Source: DASPSM01 sp963800135 (lineage in GTDB: Bacteria > Planctomycetota > Planctomycetia > Planctomycetales > Planctomycetaceae). From it: a DNA stretch of 64,000 nt. The position numbers and the translations under genes were made by a program. The notes under the pieces were generated by a model. It did no database searches and was not told the origin of the DNA. It saw only the letters and a program-made list of their open reading frames with translations. Positions 34,503 through 41,547 of this stretch are shown here, one piece after another (the stretch's first letter is position 1; every line of letters starts with the position of its first letter). The stretch covers positions 62,001 through 126,000 of the forward strand of contig CAWCZR010000012.1 of assembly GCA_963800135.1 (NCBI GenBank). Reading direction: 5' to 3'.

Positions 34503-35468
34503 TTGCCAGCCACTCGTTCCATCGCAGGCGGCGTTTCGCGCGGACGCTGGCTGATCGTCGGCATGGTGTTAGTCGTCGCGAGCAGCGTCGAGCGTGCGTC
34601 AGCCGCTGGACCGGGGCTCGATGCGGCACGCGCCTACGGCTACTTACAGAAGATTTGTCGGATCGGTCCACGGCCCAGCGGCAGCCGCGGGATGGCGGAA
34701 CAACAGTCGTTGATTGCCGAACACTTCAGTCGGCTCGGCGCTCAGGTGGGTTATCAGTCGTTCGATGCGGCCGATCCGGTCAGCGGCCAGCCCGTGCGGA
34801 TGTCGAACCTGGTCGTCACCTGGAACCCGAAAGCGACCGATCGTGTCTTCATCGCTTGCCATTACGACACGCGACCCTTTCCCGATCGCGATCGGCGCAA
34901 TCCACGCGGCGTGTTCCTCGGGGCGAACGATGGAGCCAGCGGTGTCGCCCTGTTGATGGAACTGGGTAACCACATGCAGGATCTGCATCCGTCCCGCGGC
35001 GTCGATTTCATCTTTTTCGACGGCGAGGAGCTGGTGTACCAGACTACTGGGCGATACTTTCTCGGCTCGACCTATTTCGCCACGCAGTATCGCGACGCTC
35101 CGCCCCCGTATCGCTACGCGGCCGGCGTGTTGATCGACATGATCGGCGATAAAGACCTCGACATCTTTCCCGAAAAGACGAGCGTGCGTCTGGCTCCCGG
35201 AGTGACGCGGAGCGTGTGGGCTGCGGCCAAGAGCCTGAAACAGCGCGAGTTTCACCCGACTCCCCGGCACGAGATTAGCGACGATCACGTGCCGCTCAAC
35301 GAAATCGCCCACATCCCCACGTGCGACGTGATCGACTTCGACTACCCGTACTGGCACACGGCCCAGGACGTGGCGAGCCGTTGCTCGGGCGAAAGTCTCG
35401 TGAAAGTGGGCCGGGTGCTCGCGCGCTGGCTGACGTTGCCTCCGGAAGAACAGTCTCCGATTCAGTAA
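34503..35468 (+). CDS. M28 family zinc peptidase / glutaminyl-cyclotransferase-like
   Basis: A 321-residue exported zinc enzyme. The start is TTG 34503, decided by a perfect AGGAGG six bases upstream. The N-terminus is basic then hydrophobic (WLIVGMVLVVASSVERASA). The M28 fold shows its metal ligands: His/Asp in ACHYDTRP, Asp in GANDGASGVALL, the Glu pair in FFDGEELVYQTTG, and the last His in DFDYPYWHTAQD. The layout is close to glutaminyl-peptide cyclotransferases, which cyclise N-terminal Gln, as well as to aminopeptidases. Sequence alone does not separate the two. It is followed by a small membrane protein 57 bases on. Confidence 0.85.
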   Translation: MPATRSIAGGVSRGRWLIVGMVLVVASSVERASAAGPGLDAARAYGYLQKICRIGPRPSGSRGMAEQQSLIAEHFSRLGAQVGYQSFDAADPVSGQPVRMSNLVVTWNPKATDRVFIACHYDTRPFPDRDRRNPRGVFLGANDGASGVALLMELGNHMQDLHPSRGVDFIFFDGEELVYQTTGRYFLGSTYFATQYRDAPPPYRYAAGVLIDMIGDKDLDIFPEKTSVRLAPGVTRSVWAAAKSLKQREFHPTPRHEISDDHVPLNEIAHIPTCDVIDFDYPYWHTAQDVASRCSGESLVKVGRVLARWLTLPPEEQSPIQ

Positions 35469-35525
35469 CAGTCTCCGCTGCGGTCATGGGCACAGCTTGC
35501 GGGCACAGGCGTTTGGCAGGGAAAT

Positions 35526-35975
35526 ATGGTTGAAAATCGTTGGCCCGCCCTGATCGTCGCCGTCGTGCTGGTGGTGTTCGGCATCACCCTGATCGTGTCG
35601 CACCGCCGCACACGCCGCCGCCAATTGGGCAGCCTACATCTCGAAGAAGGCGAAAGCCTGTTCCTGGAGAAGCGCTACCGACGCCGCATGCGGATCGCGG
35701 TGACATTCACGATCCTGGGCGTGCTGATCGGCGTGGGGGACGCCGTGCTGCCGATCCAGAAAAAGCAGCCGCTGGCGGTCACGCTCTATTGGATCGGCGT
35801 GCTCTTGTTGACCGGCTGGGTGATGCTGCAGGGGTTCTGGGACTTGTGGTCGACGGCAGCCTATACGGGGGCTGAACTGTCGCGCATCCGGCAAAAGCGC
35901 CGCGAACTCGAGCAGCAGCTGGTCGAGTTCAAGCACCGCAACCTGGGCGAACGAGACTTCGACGGGCAGTCTTGA
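35526..35975 (+). CDS. Hypothetical membrane protein with coiled-coil tail
   Basis: A 149-residue protein with three hydrophobic segments: residues 7-24 (PALIVAVVLVVFGITLIV), 57-75 (AVTFTILGVLIGVGDAVL) and 83-105 (AVTLYWIGVLLLTGWVMLQG). Between the first two is a basic cytosolic-type loop, and the last 35 residues form a charged helix (SRIRQKRRELEQQLVEFKHR). ATG 35526 is the first start after the M28 stop and the two genes are likely co-transcribed. I do not recognise the family; it resembles short planctomycete-only membrane proteins. Confidence 0.72.
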   Translation: MVENRWPALIVAVVLVVFGITLIVSHRRTRRRQLGSLHLEEGESLFLEKRYRRRMRIAVTFTILGVLIGVGDAVLPIQKKQPLAVTLYWIGVLLLTGWVMLQGFWDLWSTAAYTGAELSRIRQKRRELEQQLVEFKHRNLGERDFDGQS

Positions 35976-36003
35976 GCCGTCGGCACGTTCCTCGCGCGCG
36001 AGG

Positions 36004-37992
36004 TCACTCGCTGCCACCGGCTTCGTTCATCCCCAGCTGTCGCATCTTGCGATAGAGATTCGAGCGATGCACGCCCAGCAGCCGGGCCGCCTCGCTCATG
36101 TTTCCCTGCACGCGCTTGATCGAGCGCCGGATGAACTCCTGCTGGAATTTGCGGCTGGCGATCTCGAGCGACATGTCGCCCGAGGGTTCCAGCGCCGCAT
36201 CGCGGCCCGGATTGAGAATGAACTCCAGATCCTCGGCTTCGACTTTGTCGCCGCTGCCTAAATAAACGACACGCTCCATCAGGTTCCGCAGCTCGCGAAC
36301 GTTACCAGGCCACGCATGCGATTGCAGCCGGCGCCGAGCGTCAGCCGAGAACTTCAGCGACGGCCGCCGCGCACGAGCGCAAAACTGCTTCAAGAAGTAT
36401 TCGGCCAACGGAATGACGTCTTCGGGCCGGTCCCGCAGGGGGGGCAACACCTGCGTGACGACGCTGAGGCGGTAATAGAGATCTTCCCGGAATTTTCGCA
36501 GCCGCACCGACTCGGCCAGATTGGCGTTGGTCGCGGCAATCACTCGCACATTGATTGGGATACTCTGCGAGCCACCGACGCGGGTGATGACCTTCTGCTC
36601 GAGCACGCGGAGCAGTTTCGCCTGGCCGGCCAGGCTCATATCGCCGATCTCGTCGAGGAACAGCGTGCCTTCTTCGGCCAACTCGAACTTGCCGCGGCGC
36701 ATTTCGCGGGCGTCGGTAAAGGCCCCCTTTTCGTGGCCAAAGAGCTCGCTTTCCAGCAGTGTTTCGGCGAGGGCCGCGCAGTTGACGGCGATGAACGGCA
36801 GCGCGGCGCGCGTCCCCTGAAAATGCAGCGACTGGGCGACGACTTCCTTGCCGGTGCCACTCTCGCCCAGAATCAACACGGGCAGGTCGGTCGCGGCGAG
36901 CCGCACGACTGTCGCCCGCAGCGCCACGATCGCCGGACTCTCGCCGATGATCTGCACTCCTTGCGTCACTTGCTCGGTCAATTGTTCGATGCTGCGAGTC
37001 ATCTGCTCGCGCTCTTGCGCGTTTTGCAGCGCGATGGCGGCGGGCACGCCGAGCTGAGCCAGGGTCTCTTCGTCGTCGTCGCCAAACGGTCCGTCGATGC
37101 GGTTAATCACCTCGAAGGCGCCGATCAAGTTGCCCTCCACGTCGCGGAGCGCCTGGCAGAGCAGGTTGCGGGTGGTGAACCCGCTGGCCACGTCGACGCT
37201 CTTGTCGAAGCGCGGATCGCGATACGCATCGTCGACGCGAATCGACTTGCCCGTCTGCACCACCTGCCCGACGATGCCGGCCGTATCGGGCAGCCGCAGG
37301 TTCCGTCCGTTCATGCCGAGAGCGGGCCGGGCGACGAGCTCGTGGTGATAACGGTCCCACAAAAAAATGCTGGCCCGCTCACAGCCCAGAATTTTCGTGG
37401 CGGCCGTCGCCACCAGCTCGAGCAGCGGCTGCGACTCACGCGTTCGCGAGAACGACGTCGCCACTTCCAGCGTGCTGGTCAATCGCTCGACGCGCTTCAG
37501 CCCCTGGGCGTGCCGCTCGACGACCGCCAAACAGATCCCCAGCACGCGACTGATGGCGACAACGGCCGGCAGCAAACCGTCTGACAGGTTGCGACCGGCC
37601 ATCAGCAGAACGTCGCCGGTGGTCGAATGCGCGGCGCCCAGGGGCGCGGCCAGGAATCGCCAGCCGTCCGCCGAGCCGTCGGCGTGAAACGCGCCCGCGT
37701 CGCGGTCGAGCACCTCTTCCAGCACGCGATGCGGAATCTCCTCGAAGCCGCGGCGGCCGGTCTCGGCAACGCGCGTCCACTGGGGCGTCCGCTTGTAAAC
37801 GGAACACCACTGGGCCGAAAACTCGGTGGTGATTTCGGGCAAGCGCCGGTTCAGAAAGGACGTGGGACTCGTAGCTTCCAGGGAGGCTTCGAGCAGCCGC
37901 TCGGCCAGCTGGACAATGCCGCCCCCGGCCTCCGAGCGGGACAGCCAGGGCAAGTCTCCCCAAGTCAGCCAACGAGCCTTGAGCGCGGTCAC
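36004..37992 (-). CDS. Sigma54-dependent transcriptional activator with GAF domain
   Basis: A 662-residue enhancer-binding protein that opens sigma54 promoters by ATP hydrolysis. Residues 1-160 form an atypical N-terminal region, and a GAF sensor domain spans about 180-335 (ILGCERASIFLWDRYHHELV, NLLCQALRDVEGNLIGAFEV). The AAA+ domain has Walker A GESGTGKE, the sigma54-contacting loop ESELFGHEKGAFTDA, Walker B GTLFLDEIGDM and an Arg finger region (FREDLYYRLSV). A Fis-type helix-turn-helix ends the protein (SEAARLLGVHRSNLYRKMRQ). The GAF input suggests sensing of a small molecule. It is divergent from the small membrane protein at 38286; its targets are unknown. Confidence 0.94.
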   Translation of the reverse strand: MTALKARWLTWGDLPWLSRSEAGGGIVQLAERLLEASLEATSPTSFLNRRLPEITTEFSAQWCSVYKRTPQWTRVAETGRRGFEEIPHRVLEEVLDRDAGAFHADGSADGWRFLAAPLGAAHSTTGDVLLMAGRNLSDGLLPAVVAISRVLGICLAVVERHAQGLKRVERLTSTLEVATSFSRTRESQPLLELVATAATKILGCERASIFLWDRYHHELVARPALGMNGRNLRLPDTAGIVGQVVQTGKSIRVDDAYRDPRFDKSVDVASGFTTRNLLCQALRDVEGNLIGAFEVINRIDGPFGDDDEETLAQLGVPAAIALQNAQEREQMTRSIEQLTEQVTQGVQIIGESPAIVALRATVVRLAATDLPVLILGESGTGKEVVAQSLHFQGTRAALPFIAVNCAALAETLLESELFGHEKGAFTDAREMRRGKFELAEEGTLFLDEIGDMSLAGQAKLLRVLEQKVITRVGGSQSIPINVRVIAATNANLAESVRLRKFREDLYYRLSVVTQVLPPLRDRPEDVIPLAEYFLKQFCARARRPSLKFSADARRRLQSHAWPGNVRELRNLMERVVYLGSGDKVEAEDLEFILNPGRDAALEPSGDMSLEIASRKFQQEFIRRSIKRVQGNMSEAARLLGVHRSNLYRKMRQLGMNEAGGSE

Positions 37993-38285
37993 TTAAATCC
38001 CTCCGAGGCCGTAGGGCGCAATCAGTTTGATCGGAATGTATCGCGTTGCGCCTCATCCGCGGGACGACATCCCTGCCCCGCTGCAATCACAATGATTCAC
38101 ATAATATCAGTCACGTGACGCTTCGCCACCCTGGCTCAATCGGGCTTGCCGTCAGCAGTTTCGTCGTAAGATCCTGCTTGCAGCCACGAAGAGCGGCCTG
38201 ATAATTGGGGAAGCTCCGCGGGCGGAGAGGCGCGGGCAGCCACCGCGACACGGGCCGACCAGCACCGGCAAGAGGAGGCGAAGAG
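37993..38285. other. Divergent intergenic region upstream of the sigma54 activator
   Basis: About 290 bases between two divergent genes. It holds an AT-richer spot with the 8-bp palindrome TCACGTGA (38111-38118) and a purine-rich Shine-Dalgarno region before 38286. I found no clear -24/-12 element. Confidence 0.4.
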
Positions 38286-38528
38286 ATGATCCCGCAGTTC
38301 TCTGAGACGAGTTGGATCGTGACGATTTCCGTGTTAGGCGGCGTGGCCGTCGCCTGGGCGATCGCCGTCTGCGTGATCACCGTCGCCAAGATCGTGGTGC
38401 AGCACCGCGAACGGATGGCCCGCATCGGCATGGACATCAGCGCACAACGCGCGGCCGAAACGATCCCGCACCCGGGGGCCGAATCGTCGCATCCCAATGA
38501 GTGGCCGCGCAAATCTGTCGTCGGCTGA
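38286..38528 (+). CDS. Small single-span membrane protein
   Basis: An 80-residue protein. ATG 38286 lies about 8 bases after AGGAGG. One hydrophobic helix at residues 10-35 (IVTISVLGGVAVAWAIAVCV, then ITVAKIVV) is followed by a charged cytosolic segment (QHRERMARIGMD) and a Pro/Ser-rich tail. The 'hydrophobic helix plus QHRERMARIGMD' layout recalls the short 'LxKxxxHRERMAMIE' membrane proteins found in many bacteria next to ECF sigma factors, but none is adjacent here. Function unknown. Confidence 0.65.
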   Translation: MIPQFSETSWIVTISVLGGVAVAWAIAVCVITVAKIVVQHRERMARIGMDISAQRAAETIPHPGAESSHPNEWPRKSVVG

Positions 38529-38593
38529 CGCGCGGGAATCTGTCGGCACCAAGTCCGGCTTTCGGGGCCTGCCCTTTTTAGCGTCTGGAGCGG

Positions 38594-39406
38594 CTAGCGC
38601 CAGGGATTGTAGTCCGGCTCGACCCGATCCAATTGGCGGATCATCGCCGCCCAGAGGAATGGATAACGCCGCGGCTGCGTGAGCACGGCCCGCGACTGCC
38701 GGGCGACCTCTGGCGGAGCGGCTTTCAGCGGCAGACCGGTCGACAAAGCGGACAGGTTGATTTTGCAGGTCCGCTCCAAGTCGAGCATGTCGATCAGCGC
38801 TTGCTCCACCGTGCCGGCGCAGGTCAAGAGACCATGATTCGCCAGGATCAGGGCCCGCTTGTCGCCGAGCGACTCCACGATCCCGTTGGTCTGTTCGCCG
38901 TCGAGCACGATGCCCGTGTACTCGTCGTACACCGCGTGGTCTTCGAAGAAGGAGCAGCCGGTCTGATCGAGCGGTTCCAGCGGGATGCCGAGCGTGCTGT
39001 AAGCCGTCCCCGCCGGCGGATGCGTGTGGCAGGCGCAGTTCACGTCGGGTCGCGCGTGATGAATGGCCGAATGAATGCAGAAGCCGGCCTGGTTGATGAG
39101 CGGATACCCGTCCAGGATTTCGCCGGCCGAATTGACCAGCACGAGGTTGTCGGCCCGCACTTCGTTGAAGAAGAGTCCGAACGGATTGACCCAAAAATAC
39201 TCCGGCGCTCCTGGCACGCGCAGACTGATGTGACCGGCCACGCCGTCATCGAGGCCGGCTCGCGCCAAAAACCGATAGGCGGCCGCCAGCTTTACGCGCT
39301 CGGCCCGCGCCTCGGGGGAACTCGCCAGCTTCAGCACACGATCTTTCTCAGCCGAAGGTGCGGCCACCCGTTCCACGGCGATCGATTCGGGATTGATGGT
39401 CGTCAT
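38594..39406 (-). CDS. Class II aldolase/adducin family protein
   Basis: A 270-residue protein of the class II aldolase/adducin family. The zinc-binding pattern is present: CACHTHPPAG near residue 130 and LANHGLLTC near 195. The N-terminal GVAGHISLRVPGAPEYFWVN and the acidic FFNEVRADNLVLV are typical. Homologues include fuculose-phosphate aldolase, methylthioribulose dehydratase and many enzymes annotated only by family. The C-terminal part (RRYPFLWAAMIRQLDRVEPD) matches the longer adducin-like proteins more than the short sugar aldolases. Substrate unassigned. It stands alone on the minus strand between two plus-strand genes. Confidence 0.88.
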   Translation of the reverse strand: MTTINPESIAVERVAAPSAEKDRVLKLASSPEARAERVKLAAAYRFLARAGLDDGVAGHISLRVPGAPEYFWVNPFGLFFNEVRADNLVLVNSAGEILDGYPLINQAGFCIHSAIHHARPDVNCACHTHPPAGTAYSTLGIPLEPLDQTGCSFFEDHAVYDEYTGIVLDGEQTNGIVESLGDKRALILANHGLLTCAGTVEQALIDMLDLERTCKINLSALSTGLPLKAAPPEVARQSRAVLTQPRRYPFLWAAMIRQLDRVEPDYNPWR

Positions 39407-39599
39407 ACGCGCCTGACTCCGATGGAATGCGAGAATAAGTTTCGTCCGTCAGCGTGCACCTGGGTGAAGAAGACTCGATCCTACTGTGACCACGCCAGCC
39501 GAGCAATCTGCCGTTTTTGCCGACAACTTCCACACAACACATTCAACCGGCGAGACAATCGTTCGCGTCCGACGGATGCGAAAAGCCCAAAACCGCTGC

Positions 39600-39629
39600 T
39601 TGTCGCGGGCTTTCACCCACTCCTATAAT
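39600..39629 (+). promoter_or_regulatory. Putative promoter upstream of yqgE
   Basis: TTGTCG (39600-39605) and TATAAT (39624-39629) are 18 bases apart, 105 bases before the yqgE-type start. The remaining bases of the 39407-39733 intergenic region show nothing else that I can support. Confidence 0.5.
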
Positions 39630-39733
39630 GCCCTGCGCTTCGGCCTGCTCGCATCGGCCTCCGCACTTTGGGAGCTCGCGCCAGCGGTCGAGCCGAAGAC
39701 AGTTCCGACTTACTCACCTTAGTTGGACCCCAG

Positions 39734-40300
39734 ATGGCTGAGTCACTTCGCGGGCACTGTCTGATCGCCGCCAAACGGCTTCGCGACCGCAATTTCTATA
39801 AAACGGTCGTCCTGATGGTGGAACACGGATCGGACGGGGCGATGGGGCTGGTCATCAACCGCCCGTCCTCGGTCACCGTGGCCCACGCCCTCTCGGAGCA
39901 CTTCAATCTCCCCGAGACCGACGACTTGGTTTACGTCGGCGGGCCAGTCGAACCCTCGGCCCTGTTCATCGTGCACAACTCGCTCGAGTTCGATACGGAC
40001 GAGTCGCCGGTGATTCCGGGCGTTTACGTCGGCAGCAGCGCGGAGGTTTTCGAGCAGATCGTGCGGTCGTCGGCCGAAGGAAATCCCGACCTGCGGTTCC
40101 GCATTTATTCGGGTTGCGCCGGCTGGGGCGCGGGACAACTCGAAGGTGAGTTGGCACGCGGCGACTGGTACACGCTGCCTGCCCACGACTCGGCAATCTT
40201 CAGCGACGACCCATATTTGGTGTGGGACGAATTGATGGCCAAGGTGCAGGACTCCAACCGCATCCTGCCTCAGTTGTCGGGTAACCCCGAGTGGAACTGA
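39734..40300 (+). CDS. yqgE: YqgE/AlgH family protein
   Basis: A 188-residue protein of the YqgE/AlgH family. ATG 39734 gives the usual start MAESLRGHCLIAAKRLRDRN. Family blocks follow: NFYKTVVLMVEHGSDGAMGL, VINRPSS, VYVGGPVEPSALFIVHN, IYSGCAGWGAGQLEGELARG and DWYTLPAHDSAIFSDDPYLV. The length is normal. AlgH has been linked to regulation of alginate and virulence genes in Pseudomonas, but its biochemical role is not settled. It precedes an aldose epimerase on the same strand by 88 bases. Confidence 0.93.
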   Translation: MAESLRGHCLIAAKRLRDRNFYKTVVLMVEHGSDGAMGLVINRPSSVTVAHALSEHFNLPETDDLVYVGGPVEPSALFIVHNSLEFDTDESPVIPGVYVGSSAEVFEQIVRSSAEGNPDLRFRIYSGCAGWGAGQLEGELARGDWYTLPAHDSAIFSDDPYLVWDELMAKVQDSNRILPQLSGNPEWN

Positions 40301-40388
40301 CGGCGCTCCCCGAACTCGGCGGCGCCTCGTTCGACCCGCTTGTCTCACTTCGCCAACAGGATTCTTCGTCAAATAGTGAGGAGCCGAC

Positions 40389-41345
40389 ATGGACGTGATC
40401 TCCCTCTCCGACGGCCACGGTTCCACGGCGAAGATCGCGCCGGCGTTGGGCTTTAATTGTTTTGACTTTCAGGCCCACGTCGGCAACGAGACGATTCCCG
40501 TGCTCGACGCTTCGCCCCAGTTCGCGCAGGGCGGCGACAAGCCGAGCGGCCACGGCATCCCGATTCTTTTCCCCTTTCCCAACCGCATCCGCGCCGGCCG
40601 CTTCACCTGGAACGGAAAGCACTACGAGATTCCTGAGTCGAACGCGTCGTACAACTCGGGAAACGCCATTCACGGCTTCTGTCTCGACCGGCCCTGGCGC
40701 GTGGCCAACCGTGGGCCCGACTTTGTGGTCGGCGTGTTTCAGCTCAGCCGCGACGCCCCGGACCGCGCGAGCTATTGGCCGGCGGACTTCCGCATCGAGG
40801 TTCGCTATACCGTTCGCTCCGCCAGCCTGCGGGCCGACTTCTTGATCGTCAATCCGTCCCCGCAGCCCCTCCCCTGGGGGTTGGGAACGCACCCCTATTT
40901 CAAATTGCCCCTGAGCGCGAAAAGCCAAGCGGCACGTTGCCTGGTCTCCGCCCCGGCCAGCCAGGAATGGGAATTGATCGATTGCCTGCCCACAGGGAAG
41001 CGGCTGCCGATCACTGAGCCGAAGGATTTGCGCGAGGGCGCGTACTTCGATACGCTCAAGCTGGACGACGTGCTGACGGATCTGGGAGACACACGAACGA
41101 TCGAATGCGGCATCACCGACGAGCACGCCGGCCTGCAAATCACGCAGCGATTTCCGTCCGAGTTTCGCGAGCTGGTCGTCTACACGCCCCACAACCGGGA
41201 TGCGGTCTGCCTCGAGCCATACACGTGCGTCACCGACGCGATCAACCTCGAGCCCCGGGGCATCGAAACCGGCTGGCGCGTGCTCGAGCCGGGCAGCGAA
41301 TTCCGCACCTGGATCGAGATCACGGCCGGCCAGGTCATCGCCTGA
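40389..41345 (+). CDS. Aldose 1-epimerase (mutarotase) family protein
   Basis: A 318-residue galactose-mutarotase-like protein that would interconvert the anomers of a sugar. ATG 40389 has GAGGAG nearby upstream. Marker segments are GIPILFPFPNRIRAGRF, IHGFCLDRPWRV with the substrate-binding His, PWGLGTHPYFKLPL with the catalytic-type His, and YTPHNRDAVCLEPYTCVTDA with the C-terminal Glu. The beta-sandwich pattern is complete and the length is normal. It follows yqgE; together with the class II aldolase nearby this could reflect sugar metabolism, but no sugar operon is present. Confidence 0.87.
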   Translation: MDVISLSDGHGSTAKIAPALGFNCFDFQAHVGNETIPVLDASPQFAQGGDKPSGHGIPILFPFPNRIRAGRFTWNGKHYEIPESNASYNSGNAIHGFCLDRPWRVANRGPDFVVGVFQLSRDAPDRASYWPADFRIEVRYTVRSASLRADFLIVNPSPQPLPWGLGTHPYFKLPLSAKSQAARCLVSAPASQEWELIDCLPTGKRLPITEPKDLREGAYFDTLKLDDVLTDLGDTRTIECGITDEHAGLQITQRFPSEFRELVVYTPHNRDAVCLEPYTCVTDAINLEPRGIETGWRVLEPGSEFRTWIEITAGQVIA

Positions 41346-41483
41346 CGATCGGCGGCTCACACTCGCCCCTTGCCAGTCCGCGCAGTCCGAGGATGTCGGC
41401 CGGGTAGTTTGGCCGGCCAGTAGCGGGGTCGTTTTTCCGCCGCCGGACGGAATTCGGTCGGAGCCGGCGTGCTGGCCGCATGA

Positions 41484-41489
41484 TAGAAT
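41484..41489 (+). promoter_or_regulatory. Putative -10 element (TAGAAT) of the HEAT/TPR protein gene
   Basis: TAGAAT lies 59 bases before the GTG start used here. It is the same hexamer as upstream of the PfkB kinase and M28 peptidase, with no clear -35 partner. Confidence 0.38.
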
Positions 41490-41547
41490 GAATGGGGCCG
41501 ACGGCGCTGCGCGGCATTAACGAACGCTTGCGCGATTGGGGACGTCC

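Noticed and set aside
39486..39722. Short open frame between the class II aldolase and yqgE
   Set aside because: It has no ribosome binding site, no domain character, and overlaps the best promoter for yqgE.
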